Part shown: positions 31,610 through 38,090 of the stretch, piece after piece | How positions within the stretch are numbered: position 1 is the stretch's first letter | Layout of the letters: every line of letters starts with the position of its first letter | Assembly: GCF_003112455.1 (NCBI RefSeq) | Contig: NZ_BDQX01000458.1 | Location: 341,698 to 379,787, forward strand | DNA: 38,090 bases | Reading direction: 5' to 3' | Source of the DNA: Paenibacillus agaridevorans | GTDB taxonomy: Bacteria > Bacillota > Bacilli > Paenibacillales > Paenibacillaceae | Translations under genes and position numbers: made by a program | The notes under the pieces: generated by a model | The model's database searches: none | What the model was told of the DNA's origin: nothing | The model's input: only the letters and a program-made list of their open reading frames with translations

Positions 31610-32093
31610 CGGAGTTAAGTCGGTGGCTTCGATCTATTTCCTTCGAAGGAGCTGCTTTCACAGAGTTATGTCGGTGCCACCGATCTATTTTCCTCAAAGG
31701 AGCTACTTTGGCGGAGTTAAGTCGGTGGCACCGGTCTATTTCCCTCGAAAGTGCTGATTTCGCTATTTTAAGTCGGTGGCACCGATCTATTCTCCTCAAA
31801 GTAGCAACTATCGCGGAGTTAAATCGATGGCACCGATCTATTTCCCTCGAAAGTGCTGCTTTCGCTGATTTAAGTCGGTGGCACCGGTCTATTCCCCTCA
31901 AAGTAGCAACTATCGCGGAGTTAAGTCGGTGCCACCGTTCTATTTCCCGAAAGACCTACTTTCGCGGAGTTAAGTCGGTGCACCGTTCTATTTCCCGAAA
32001 GACCTACTTTCGCGGAGTTATGTTAGTGGCATCGATCTATTTCCTTCGAAGGAGCTACTTTGGCGGAGTTAAGTCGGTGGCATCGTTCTATTT
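31610..32093. repeat. 51-bp tandem array with palindromic cores, ten units
   Basis: Unit cores begin at 31620, 31671, 31722, 31773, 31824, 31875, 31926, 31975, 32023 and 32074: exactly 51 bases apart, except 49 and 48 at the two steps after 31926. The core is TCGGTGGCACCGA, a 13-bp palindrome with a free centre. The second half alternates between type A (CTCGAAAGTGCTGCTTTCG) and type B (CTCAAAGTAGCAACTATCG), so the ancestral unit may be a 102-bp dimer; units 7-8 are a shortened third type. Fifty-one is divisible by three, so open frames arise on both strands, but they have no ribosome site. Confidence 0.92.
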
Positions 32094-32114
32094 GACTCAC
32101 TACGCCTTACTTGG

Positions 32115-32789
32115 TTAAGTGTATCCAAGATACTCTATTGCGTTTGGCTGCACAACATAGGCGTGATGTCTAATTGAGGTTGGTACTGTTGCTTGGAGTA
32201 ATCCTTTCGCAACCAAAGATTTTATCACTTTACAGGCAAAGTCTCTCCTCTTCCCCAGACAATTGCACACATCCACCAAGCGAATAGGTCGCTGAAACCA
32301 AATTGCGTTTCGCAACACTTCTCTTTCGTAAATTGATAATTGCTCCTTCATGGCCAAGCTGTTTCTATTTCTAAGAAGTAATTCTTGAACGAAACTCCGA
32401 CACTGCAGCCCCTTCTTGTCAAGCTCGTCCCATGAGAATGGGATGTATACGCAGCCGCTGAGCAACATGTGACGGATACGGGCTTTCTCGAAGCTGAAGC
32501 GATCCCTGCTGATTGTCTCGGCATGTGCACTAAAACCTTCGCACTCAAACCCAAATCGGAACGGTGCGTAAAACACATCAATAAAAAAATGCACCCCATT
32601 AGGCAGAACCAGCTCATACTCGAGAATAAATCCTTCAAATGTTTGAAAAATCGGCCAAAGCGCTTCCCTGAACATCTTGATCGTACCCGAAAGATCTCGT
32701 TCCAGCATTTCCAGCCGGCGTGAAGAGGCCTCCTTTTTTTGTTGCTGCAAAAACACATCAAACTGATCCTCGAACGAAAATACTCTCAT
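32115..32789 (-). CDS. Orphan PD-(D/E)XK nuclease (DUF559/Vsr-like) with C-terminal winged-helix-like domain
   Basis: 224 residues, ATG after AAAGGATTGAATTAG. The centre reads FFIDVFYAPFRFGFECEGFSAH: D71 and E82-C-E84-G with H89 correspond to the D..ExD/E-G..H core of DUF559 and Vsr-type endonucleases, and RDRFSFEKARIRHMLLSGCVYIPFSWDEL fits their closing helix and strand. E57/E59 may add a metal ligand. Residues 150-215 look like a winged helix (REVLRNAIWF, LVDVCNCLGKRRDFACKVIKSLVAKGLL), which could bind DNA. No methylase or other restriction gene is near. The gene sits directly beside the palindromic array. The nuclease fold is inferred by eye; the target is unknown. Confidence 0.72.
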   Translation of the reverse strand: MRVFSFEDQFDVFLQQQKKEASSRRLEMLERDLSGTIKMFREALWPIFQTFEGFILEYELVLPNGVHFFIDVFYAPFRFGFECEGFSAHAETISRDRFSFEKARIRHMLLSGCVYIPFSWDELDKKGLQCRSFVQELLLRNRNSLAMKEQLSIYEREVLRNAIWFQRPIRLVDVCNCLGKRRDFACKVIKSLVAKGLLQATVPTSIRHHAYVVQPNAIEYLGYT

Positions 32790-32810
32790 CTAATTCAATC
32801 CTTTCTATCG

Positions 32811-32858
32811 AAAAAATAAAAAAACGCCGCCCATCCCATGACATGAGATAAGCGGCGT
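32811..32858 (-). terminator. Strong minus-strand terminator with no clear upstream gene
   Basis: Minus strand ACGCCGC - 21 bases - GCGGCGT followed by TTTTTTTATTTTTT. It lies upstream of the nuclease start, so some minus-strand transcript from 32.9-33.1 kb must end here. Confidence 0.8.
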
Positions 32859-32911
32859 ATGCTTTACGCGCAGATGATATATATAGATTTCAGTTTGCAA
32901 AAACGATAATT

Positions 32912-33076
32912 TCAGAAACGTGATGACCGAGCTATTTGCCTAATCGATTCGAAAAATGAATAGTGGCTCGAAAGACGATATCGAAGACTCGTATAGTCCA
33001 TATCGAACGGCCTTCGTTTGACAAGGCTAAACAAGGCCACCACTATAATTATAAATATTGATAACCTCCCCGCCAT
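32912..33076 (-). CDS. Possible 54-aa membrane peptide (weak)
   Basis: An open frame from ATG 33076 to TGA gives MAGRLSIFIIIVVALFSLVKRRPF and a 30-residue basic, aromatic tail (YTSLRYRLSSHYSFFESIRQ). One membrane helix with flanking positive charges is peptide-like, and the terminator at 32811-32858 follows. Against it: no ribosome site before the ATG, which overlaps a TATAAT. It may instead be part of a non-coding transcript. Confidence 0.25.
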   Translation of the reverse strand: MAGRLSIFIIIVVALFSLVKRRPFDMDYTSLRYRLSSHYSFFESIRQIARSSRF

Positions 33077-33159
33077 TATATCAAAATTTAGAGTTTGTAC
33101 ACTATAGTTTCAGATGCGTGACTTGACTTGATGAATTGTATTCATTGGGTTTCATCTAA

Positions 33160-33410
33160 AATTCCCCCGGGAACCTCAACAAGAAGTTCTTCTAGATCCT
33201 CGACAGAAACTTCTTCAAGGCTTCTACAGAAGACTCTTCTGGATATTCAACAGAAACTTCTCCGGGTGGCTCAACTGGAAGTTTTCCATGAACTTTTTCA
33301 CGAACCTCTCAGAGACTTCAACAGGATTTTTCAGGAGGTTATTTGGAGCTTCTTCAGGAGCTCCAACAGGAAAACTTCGTGACCTCCAACAGGATGACGT
33401 CAGGAAGTTC
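33160..33410. repeat. Degenerate ~24-bp repeats, probable remnant of a Pro/Val/Glu repeat gene
   Basis: Variants of CTCAACAGGAAGTTCTTC recur about every 24 bases (longer steps in the middle). Read on the minus strand, different frames give pieces such as PVGAPEEAP, NPVEVSE, EVSVEYPEESSVE and LLVEVPGG, as if one (PVEVxEEx) repeat protein had been broken by frameshifts. No frame stays open with a ribosome site. Confidence 0.5.
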
Positions 33411-33575
33411 TTTGCGAGCCTCATTATAAAAAACGTCATCAAACGTCAACGTCTTCCTAAACTGCATAGTTTCAAAGTATAAAAGCAGGCTGAAAAGGCA
33501 GTTGTCCTCCTTGGGCGGAACAGTGAGTTTCATCCCGAGAAATGGAGGTCAGGTATGAATGGTTGCCTAAAATTC

Positions 33576-33600
33576 AAAAAGGGCCCCATAACAGGAGCCC
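33576..33600 (-). terminator. Terminator of the cold-shock gene
   Basis: Minus strand GGGCTCC - TGTTAT - GGGGCCC followed by TTTTTG. Confidence 0.77.
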
Positions 33601-33641
33601 TCCACGCGCAAAACTAATGCTGGATTCTCGAATGCCAAATG

Positions 33642-33845
33642 CTATAGTTTGTGAACGTTGGCCGCTTGTGCGCCGCGGTTGCCTTCGGTAATGTCGAATT
33701 CGACCGCTTGGCCTTCATCCAATGATTTGAATCCTTCGCTTTGGATCGCCGAGAAATGGACGAATACGTCCTCCCCATCCTCCACTTGAATAAAACCGTA
33801 ACCTTTTTCTGCGTTAAACCACTTTACTGTACCTTTCAACTTCAT
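33642..33845 (-). CDS. Cold-shock protein (CspA/CspB family)
   Basis: 67 residues. RNP1 KGYGFI and RNP2 VFVHF, plus GTVKWFNAEKGYGFI and EGNRGAQAANV, are the standard OB-fold of RNA-chaperone Csp proteins. ATG 33845 lies only two bases after AGGAGG, while an in-frame TTG at 33839 (MKGTVKWF) has the ideal eight-base distance, so the shorter 65-residue form may be the true product. The leader is about 40 bases with one small GC hairpin. Promoter and terminator are clear, so it is monocistronic. Confidence 0.95.
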   Translation of the reverse strand: MKLKGTVKWFNAEKGYGFIQVEDGEDVFVHFSAIQSEGFKSLDEGQAVEFDITEGNRGAQAANVHKL

Positions 33846-33890
33846 GACCTCCTAAAATTGTACCGCCGCCTTCTGACGGCGAGTGAACTC

Positions 33891-33919
33891 ATTATAGCGA
33901 TAAGAAAATAAAAATGCAA
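33891..33919 (-). promoter_or_regulatory. Promoter of the cold-shock gene
   Basis: TTGCAT, 17-base spacer, TATAAT on the minus strand; the upstream part overlaps the intergenic gap after the methyltransferase gene. Confidence 0.75.
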
Positions 33920-33930
33920 TTTTAGAAAGC

Positions 33931-34650
33931 TTATCCCTTTTTTAGGAGGTTCAAATAATGAATTGACCCCGGAATAAACGGCAAACCTGTCGTTTGAATC
34001 GCTGTTTCCGCCTTCCCTTCGCCCTGTATAGCCTCGATAAGCTCCTCAAGTCGATCGTACGGCTCCCACCGCAATGAAAGCAAAGGGTAGATGCGAACCT
34101 GACCTCCGGGCTTGCATACCCGAAGCAGCTCGCGTATCGATGCCAAATGAAAGTCATATGCGAATTGCTCGGCGTACAAAAAAAGAAAATGGCTGCACAA
34201 TACAAGCCCGTACCGGTTATCGGGCAGCGGCAAGGACGGCAATCGACCGTTTATGTATCTATTGGTTTCCTGAGCAGAGCTGCTCTGTAAATCAGTTTGA
34301 AACTGCAATAAAGATGCCTCGCGGCCATCCCTGTGTTGTTCCAGCGAACCGTAATAACTCCAGTCGAACCGATCCTGAATGGAAGCCAGCTTCTCCGTTG
34401 AAGTAACAATCTCCCTGGCAGCTTCCTGAATCCAGGCCGAAGAATCTCCTTGATATCTCGGATCAATCGCAAACGCTTCATAACCAGCCATTGTCGCGCC
34501 CGCGGCGAACGAAGAACCGCCTGCGGCAACATCCAAAATGGGACCAGCCGACAATTCTTTCTCCGTTAGCTGGAACATGGCTGCATATTCATCGAAGCTT
34601 CTGCTGGTCATAGCTACTCCAAGCTGTTCATAAATACCTGATTCTTTCAT
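33931..34650 (-). CDS. Class I SAM-dependent methyltransferase
   Basis: 239 residues. SAM-binding motif I is ILDVAAGGSSFAAGATMAGY with the acidic FAIDP at the end of strand 2; motif IV region is YGLVLCSHFLFLY and the post-motif RVCKPGGQVRIYPLLSL. An N-terminal lid (SFDEYAAMFQLTE) precedes the fold. The substrate is unknown; small-molecule or lipid types are as likely as RNA. ATG follows AGGAGAGGATTGTT. Confidence 0.85.
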   Translation of the reverse strand: MKESGIYEQLGVAMTSRSFDEYAAMFQLTEKELSAGPILDVAAGGSSFAAGATMAGYEAFAIDPRYQGDSSAWIQEAAREIVTSTEKLASIQDRFDWSYYGSLEQHRDGREASLLQFQTDLQSSSAQETNRYINGRLPSLPLPDNRYGLVLCSHFLFLYAEQFAYDFHLASIRELLRVCKPGGQVRIYPLLSLRWEPYDRLEELIEAIQGEGKAETAIQTTGLPFIPGSIHYLNLLKKG

Positions 34651-34836
34651 AACAATCCTCTCCTCTTCTCATCTCGTCTCTTCTCAACTCGGCTAAGCTT
34701 AATCGCCAATGCGTAGCGAAACTTTACATTCCGCACGCACATATGCTATTCCCTCGCCAATGTGTATTGATTAAGGCTTCAGGAATAGCTATGATGATTA
34801 CTATACCATAAATAGCTAACGGAAGGAGACATCATC

Positions 34837-35070
34837 ATGTTCAAGAAACATCAAATTTACAAAACCGACAAATATAACATGCTGACAGTAGAAGTTAAAG
34901 GAAAAACGTTGGTTCTTCGCGAAATCTCCGATCAATGGGGAGAGGAATCGCACGAGTTCGTTAGCCGGCAAGAGATGCTGCATTGGGCCAGAAACCGGTT
35001 CCGGGCAGAAAATTATGTGGGCCGCGAAGAAGAATTGCAGGCCATTATGGACGCATTTCGCGAAGTGTAA
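34837..35070 (+). CDS. Small soluble protein of 77 aa, unknown
   Basis: ATG follows AAGGAGACATCATC. The N-terminal half looks like a small beta meander (YKTDKYNMLTVEVKGKTLVLREI) and the C-terminal half is helical and charged (EFVSRQEMLHWARNRFRAEN, REEELQAIMDAFREV). No motif or membrane span. I believe similar unnamed proteins exist in Paenibacillus but cannot confirm. It is divergent from the methyltransferase gene. Confidence 0.72.
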   Translation: MFKKHQIYKTDKYNMLTVEVKGKTLVLREISDQWGEESHEFVSRQEMLHWARNRFRAENYVGREEELQAIMDAFREV

Positions 35071-35257
35071 TCACCTCTACTGGGAAACGATTCAAACGAT
35101 TCACAAAGCCGATTTTCCATAGCCGTTGACGCATTCCTCGTCTGGATGAAACAATCGGCTTCGGATTTTCTCGATCTGCGACGAGGCGCAAACGGCAAAC
35201 AGCAACATAATGGCTTTGGCGATTGCATAGGTAACGATAGGAGGTTTCAATTGCTGC

Positions 35258-35437
35258 ATGGATATGACATCCACGGTAATATTCGTAATCGCGGCGTTCT
35301 GCTTGGGCGCCATTGTCATCATTAAACGCGATTCGCTGCCCCAGGGCATGCGCAGAGGACTTGCCATCCTCTCGATTCTGCTTATCGCTTTTTCTTTTTT
35401 CCTAATCGTGTATTCTTTGTTCCGAATGGGTACATAA
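35258..35437 (+). CDS. Small two-span membrane protein, 59 aa
   Basis: ATG 35258 with AGGAGG 13 bases upstream (long spacing). Two hydrophobic helices (VIFVIAAFCLGAIVII, LAILSILLIAFSFFLIVYSLF) flank a short basic loop (KRDSLPQGMRRG). The loop would lie in the cytoplasm by the positive-inside rule. Function unknown. The minus strand is also open here (35101-35451) but has no ribosome site. It ends 61 bases before the long start of pepF. Confidence 0.65.
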   Translation: MDMTSTVIFVIAAFCLGAIVIIKRDSLPQGMRRGLAILSILLIAFSFFLIVYSLFRMGT

Positions 35438-35498
35438 GGACATAATTTCACAGCCGGCTGGGCATAATATCGACAAACTGTGCCCGGAGGTGGAAGTA

Positions 35499-35669
35499 AT
35501 GAAATGGCTGAAGCTGCTGCTCGCAGTATCTCTAACCCAGACGATCATGCCTATGCAAGTACATGGCAGTTCAGTTCTGAAGGCGCAAAGCCGAACGAAG
35601 CAGAACCAGAGCAAATCCGGCGCCATCGCCGTTAAGCAATCCATCCCATCAAAGTCGAGGAGGAATACG
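35499..35669 (+). other. In-frame N-terminal extension of pepF with its own ribosome site and signal-like peptide
   Basis: ATG 35499 follows GGAGGTGGAAGTA. It encodes MKWLKLLLAVSLTQTIMPMQV, a signal-peptide-like head, then a basic Ser/Lys/Gln linker, and runs without a stop into pepF. Translation from here would give a 657-residue form with an exported or anchored N-terminus. Alternatively it is a separate short gene that lost its stop. Confidence 0.55.
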
Positions 35670-37472
35670 ATGAGTCAACTGCCAAAGCGTTCTGAAACCG
35701 AGGAGAAATTCCGTTGGAAGCTGGAGGACATCTTCCCGTCCCAAAGCGCATGGGACAAAGAATATAAGGAAGCCAAGGCGCTCATGGCCAAGGCTGCAGA
35801 TTTCCAAGGGAAGCTCGCTGATCCCGCGCAACTAAAGGCCTGCTTTGAGCTGGAAGATGAGCTCTCCTTGCATGTCGAGCGCCTGTACGTTTACGCCAAT
35901 ATGCGCCATCACGAAGATACGGCGGAACCAGGCTACCAAGCCTTGTCCGACAAGTCCAAAAAGCTCAGCGTCGAAACGGGCGAAGCTTTATCCTTCGTGA
36001 CTCCCGAGGTACTCAGTCTGTCCGATGCCGACCTGGACGCAATGATCAACAACGAATCGCTGGCGAAATACCGCCATACATTGGAAGAAATGCGCCGCGA
36101 AAAGGCCCATGTTCTCTCCAAGAACGAAGAATCGCTGCTGGCGCAGGTCGGCAATGTGAGCTCCGCTCCAGGGACGATTTTCAGCATGCTCAACAACGCG
36201 GACCTGAAGTTCCCCAAAGTTAAAAACGAGCAAGGCGAAGAAGTCGAGCTGTCCCATGGCCGCTACATTCAGTTCCTGGAAAGCAAAAATCGTGACGTCA
36301 GACGCGAAGCCTTTCTCGCGATGTACGATACATACGGCAAACTTAAAAACACATTAGCTTCCACTTTGAACGCGAACGTATCAAAAAATATTTTTTACGC
36401 GAAGGCTCGCAAATACGATTCCGTGCTGGGTATGTCGCTCTACGGCGACAATATACCGAAGGAAGTGTATACGAATCTCGTCGACACGATTCACAAGCAT
36501 CTGCCGCTAATGCACCGTTACATGGAGCTTCGCAAGAAGCTGCTGGGACTGGATGAGCTGCATATGTACGATCTGTTCGCGCCTCTAGTCGATGAGTTCG
36601 ATATGGAAATCAGCTACGAAGACGCCAAAAAAACGATCAAAGAAAGCCTCAAGCCGCTGGGCGAGGATTACCTCAATGTTCTTCAAGACGGCTTCGATAA
36701 TAGCTGGATCGATGTATATGAGAACGAGGGCAAACGTAGCGGCGCTTACAGCTGGGGCGCTTACGGCACCCATCCTTACGTGCTGCTCAATCATAAGGAC
36801 AACTTAAACAGCATGTTTACTTTAACGCACGAGATGGGCCATGCGCTGCATTCGTATTACTCGGATACGACCCAGAATTATCGCGACGCTCAATATACGA
36901 TATTCCTGGCTGAGGTGGCTTCGACGTTGAACGAGGCGCTGTTGATGGATTATTTGTTGAACAAGTCCACGGATCAAAAAGAAAAGATGTATCTGCTCAC
37001 TTATTATGCGGATCAATTCCGGACGACGGTGTTCCGCCAGACGATGTTCGCGGAATTCGAGAAGATCGTACACGAGCGCGCCGAAGCAGGCGAATCGCTG
37101 ACCCCGCAGGAGCTTAGCAAAATTTATTACGACCTTAACGTCCTCTATTACGGACCCGGCATGGTCGTCGATAAGGATATCGAGATGGAGTGGGCGCGCA
37201 TTCCTCACTTCTACAACAGCTTCTATGTATACAAATATGCGACGGGCTTCTCCGCGGCAACGAGCTTCTCAAAACAAATTTTGTCAGAGGGCCAACCGGC
37301 TGTTGACCGTTACCTCGGTTTCCTTAAGAGCGGCGGCAGCGACTTCTCCATCAACATCCTGAAGAAAGCCGGCGTCGACATGAGCACGCCGGAGCCGATC
37401 GAACAAGCAATGAGCGTCTTCGAGGAATTGATCGGGCAGATGGAAGAACTGACGGCGAAAGCGGCGAAATAA
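35670..37472 (+). CDS. pepF: Oligoendopeptidase F (M3 zinc peptidase)
   Basis: 600 residues from ATG 35670, which has the strong site GAGGAGGAATACG. Zinc motif HEMGH at 387-391 (TLTHEMGHALHSYYS) with the downstream glutamate in FLAEVASTLNEALL, and the M3B family segments YSWGAYGTHPYVLLN and FYVYKYATGFSAA. PepF cuts peptides of about 7-17 residues in the cytoplasm and serves protein turnover. The N-terminal helical domain is complete. The in-frame start at 35499 offers a longer form. It ends 161 bases before a strong terminator. Confidence 0.94.
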   Translation: MSQLPKRSETEEKFRWKLEDIFPSQSAWDKEYKEAKALMAKAADFQGKLADPAQLKACFELEDELSLHVERLYVYANMRHHEDTAEPGYQALSDKSKKLSVETGEALSFVTPEVLSLSDADLDAMINNESLAKYRHTLEEMRREKAHVLSKNEESLLAQVGNVSSAPGTIFSMLNNADLKFPKVKNEQGEEVELSHGRYIQFLESKNRDVRREAFLAMYDTYGKLKNTLASTLNANVSKNIFYAKARKYDSVLGMSLYGDNIPKEVYTNLVDTIHKHLPLMHRYMELRKKLLGLDELHMYDLFAPLVDEFDMEISYEDAKKTIKESLKPLGEDYLNVLQDGFDNSWIDVYENEGKRSGAYSWGAYGTHPYVLLNHKDNLNSMFTLTHEMGHALHSYYSDTTQNYRDAQYTIFLAEVASTLNEALLMDYLLNKSTDQKEKMYLLTYYADQFRTTVFRQTMFAEFEKIVHERAEAGESLTPQELSKIYYDLNVLYYGPGMVVDKDIEMEWARIPHFYNSFYVYKYATGFSAATSFSKQILSEGQPAVDRYLGFLKSGGSDFSINILKKAGVDMSTPEPIEQAMSVFEELIGQMEELTAKAAK

Positions 37473-37860
37473 AGTACCGAGATGGTTGCGCGACAAAATT
37501 GAGAGATGCACCACAACAATTTGCAAAGGTGAGACGACTGTTGCCATCGCTTGGCTGCGCTGCAAGTTCATTTCGAGGCGCATAAGCGCTGAATGCCGAA
37601 AGCCACACTAGCTTACTTGCTTACATTGTTACGAAAGGACCTCCTCTCCCGGACATAATCTTCGGGAGGGGAGGTCCTTTGTCGTTGAAGATAGGGTACT
37701 CCTACTCAGACTTTCTGCAAGTGACGAACGACAATTCCTTGCAAATTGCTCCAAGTCAATTGCCGCTAATCTGGTTAAGGGAGGATCAAGCTGATAACCT
37801 TTGCTTTACTGGTGGACAAACGGAAAGCCGCTGCTTCGCCAACCGGCGCAGCAGCAGCTC
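37473..37860. other. Gap between pepF and the DUF92 gene
   Basis: Apart from the terminator at 37634-37680 I see no supported gene or RNA. A 61-codon open frame (37679-37864, plus) begins at the terminator and has no ribosome site. Confidence 0.5.
37634..37680. terminator. Terminator after pepF
   Basis: AAAGGACCTCCTCTCCCG pairs with CGGGAGGGGAGGTCCTTT (one G-U pair), an 18-bp stem with a short loop. T-rich flanks on both strands allow use in both directions. Confidence 0.85.
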
Positions 37861-38090
37861 TTAAAGCAGCAGGCTGATGCCGTACGCAATCAGCCCCGCA
37901 AGCAGCGACGACAGGAGATTTACCCTGTCGTTCGTCAGCGCGGCGAAGCCGCGCTCATGCCGCGCCGCGGTGCCGCAATGCGCGGCGCGCTCCGTCTCGC
38001 TGCCGCATACCCGGCAGCGATACATGGCCTGGCCGGTTGCGCCGAGCAAGGAGTCGGCGAACGCCCCGGCCAGGCCGGCTGCGGCCGCGC
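37861..38090 (-). CDS. DUF92 (TMEM19-like) membrane protein, C-terminal part (5' end outside window)
   Basis: The frame is open to the window edge. GAFADSLLGATGQAMYRCRVCGSETE, a Cys-rich loop (RCRVCGSE..HCG), and NDRVNLLSSLLAGLIAYGISLLL are the C-terminal landmarks of DUF92, a family with plant phytyl-phosphate kinase VTE6; the bacterial substrate is unknown, possibly a prenyl phosphate. At least one terminal membrane helix is seen. The DSLLGA motif confirms the frame upstream of any start inside the window. Confidence 0.85.
   Translation of the reverse strand, partial: AAAAGLAGAFADSLLGATGQAMYRCRVCGSETERAAHCGTAARHERGFAALTNDRVNLLSSLLAGLIAYGISLLL

Noticed and set aside
31610..32093. Possible CRISPR array
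   Set aside because: The segments between palindromes are themselves repeats, not unique spacers, and no cas gene is near.
31593..32118. Open frames on both strands within the 51-bp array (about 102 and 136 codons) with repeats such as SRWHRSI or EIDRCHRLNSAK
   Set aside because: The period of 51 is divisible by three, so long frames arise automatically. They lack ribosome sites, overlap each other on opposite strands and have no protein-like composition.
33128..33442. Open frames in the degenerate 24-bp repeat region
   Set aside because: Both strands are open without ribosome sites and the amino-acid pattern changes frame, so they are treated as decayed sequence.
35101..35451. 116-codon minus-strand open frame opposite the 59-aa membrane protein gene
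   Set aside because: No ribosome site; hydrophobic segments are only mirror images of the plus-strand membrane helices, which have a better start.
37679..37864. 61-codon plus-strand open frame after pepF
   Set aside because: Starts at the end of a terminator stem, lacks a ribosome site and shows no family features.

Overview
The window reads as chromosomal DNA of a spore-forming Paenibacillaceae bacterium (Paenibacillus/Cohnella type). This rests on strong, by-eye resemblance to Bacillus/Paenibacillus families (RelQ/YjbM, YugP, YtpB, YitT, YesL, a GltC-like LysR regulator, CshA, a tiny YjcZ sporulation protein), on frequent GTG/TTG starts behind strong AGGAGG ribosome sites, and on a palindromic dispersed repeat that I recall from Paenibacillus genomes. 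No database search was possible. No tRNA, rRNA, CRISPR array, prophage or insertion sequence was seen.

Layout. 1-700: the arginine/glycine-rich tail of an RNA-binding protein and a 30-residue YjcZ-type protein. 0.8-9.6 kb, all minus strand apart from one tiny gene: HAD phosphatase, two rRNA-modification genes (RsmF-like, RsuA-like), the alarmone synthetase relQ, pyrD, an L,D-transpeptidase, ferredoxin and DNA polymerase IV. 9.7-13.9 kb: cimA (citramalate route to isoleucine), a TlpA/ResA-like thioredoxin, an MFS exporter and a JAMM metalloprotease. 13.9-17.2 kb: a likely nitrogen operon amt - DUF294 nucleotidyltransferase - DnaQ-like exonuclease, with a clear promoter and a GlnR/TnrA-like operator. 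17.6-21 kb: MerR regulator plus YugP-like protease, GltC-like regulator, rhomboid protease and tpx. 21-22.1 kb: a palindromic dispersed repeat and a very likely 6S RNA gene with its own promoter and terminator. 22-30 kb: YesL, cshA, YitT, a 64-residue orphan gene, a DUF4015 glycoside hydrolase, and a ytpB-pfkA group. 30.3-38 kb: an MFS transporter, an unusual accessory island (31.55-33.6 kb), a cold-shock protein, a methyltransferase, three small genes or extensions, pepF and the end of a DUF92 gene.

The most unusual part is 31.55-33.6 kb. Directly on the stop codon of the MFS gene begins an octamer array with stops in every frame. It is followed by ten 51-bp units, each centred on a 13-bp palindrome, then an orphan PD-(D/E)XK (DUF559/Vsr-like) nuclease with a C-terminal winged-helix-like region, then an AT-rich stretch with a strong terminator, a possible 54-residue membrane peptide and a decayed 24-bp-type repeat. 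Whether nuclease and array form a functional pair is inference, but it is the best candidate here for something undescribed.
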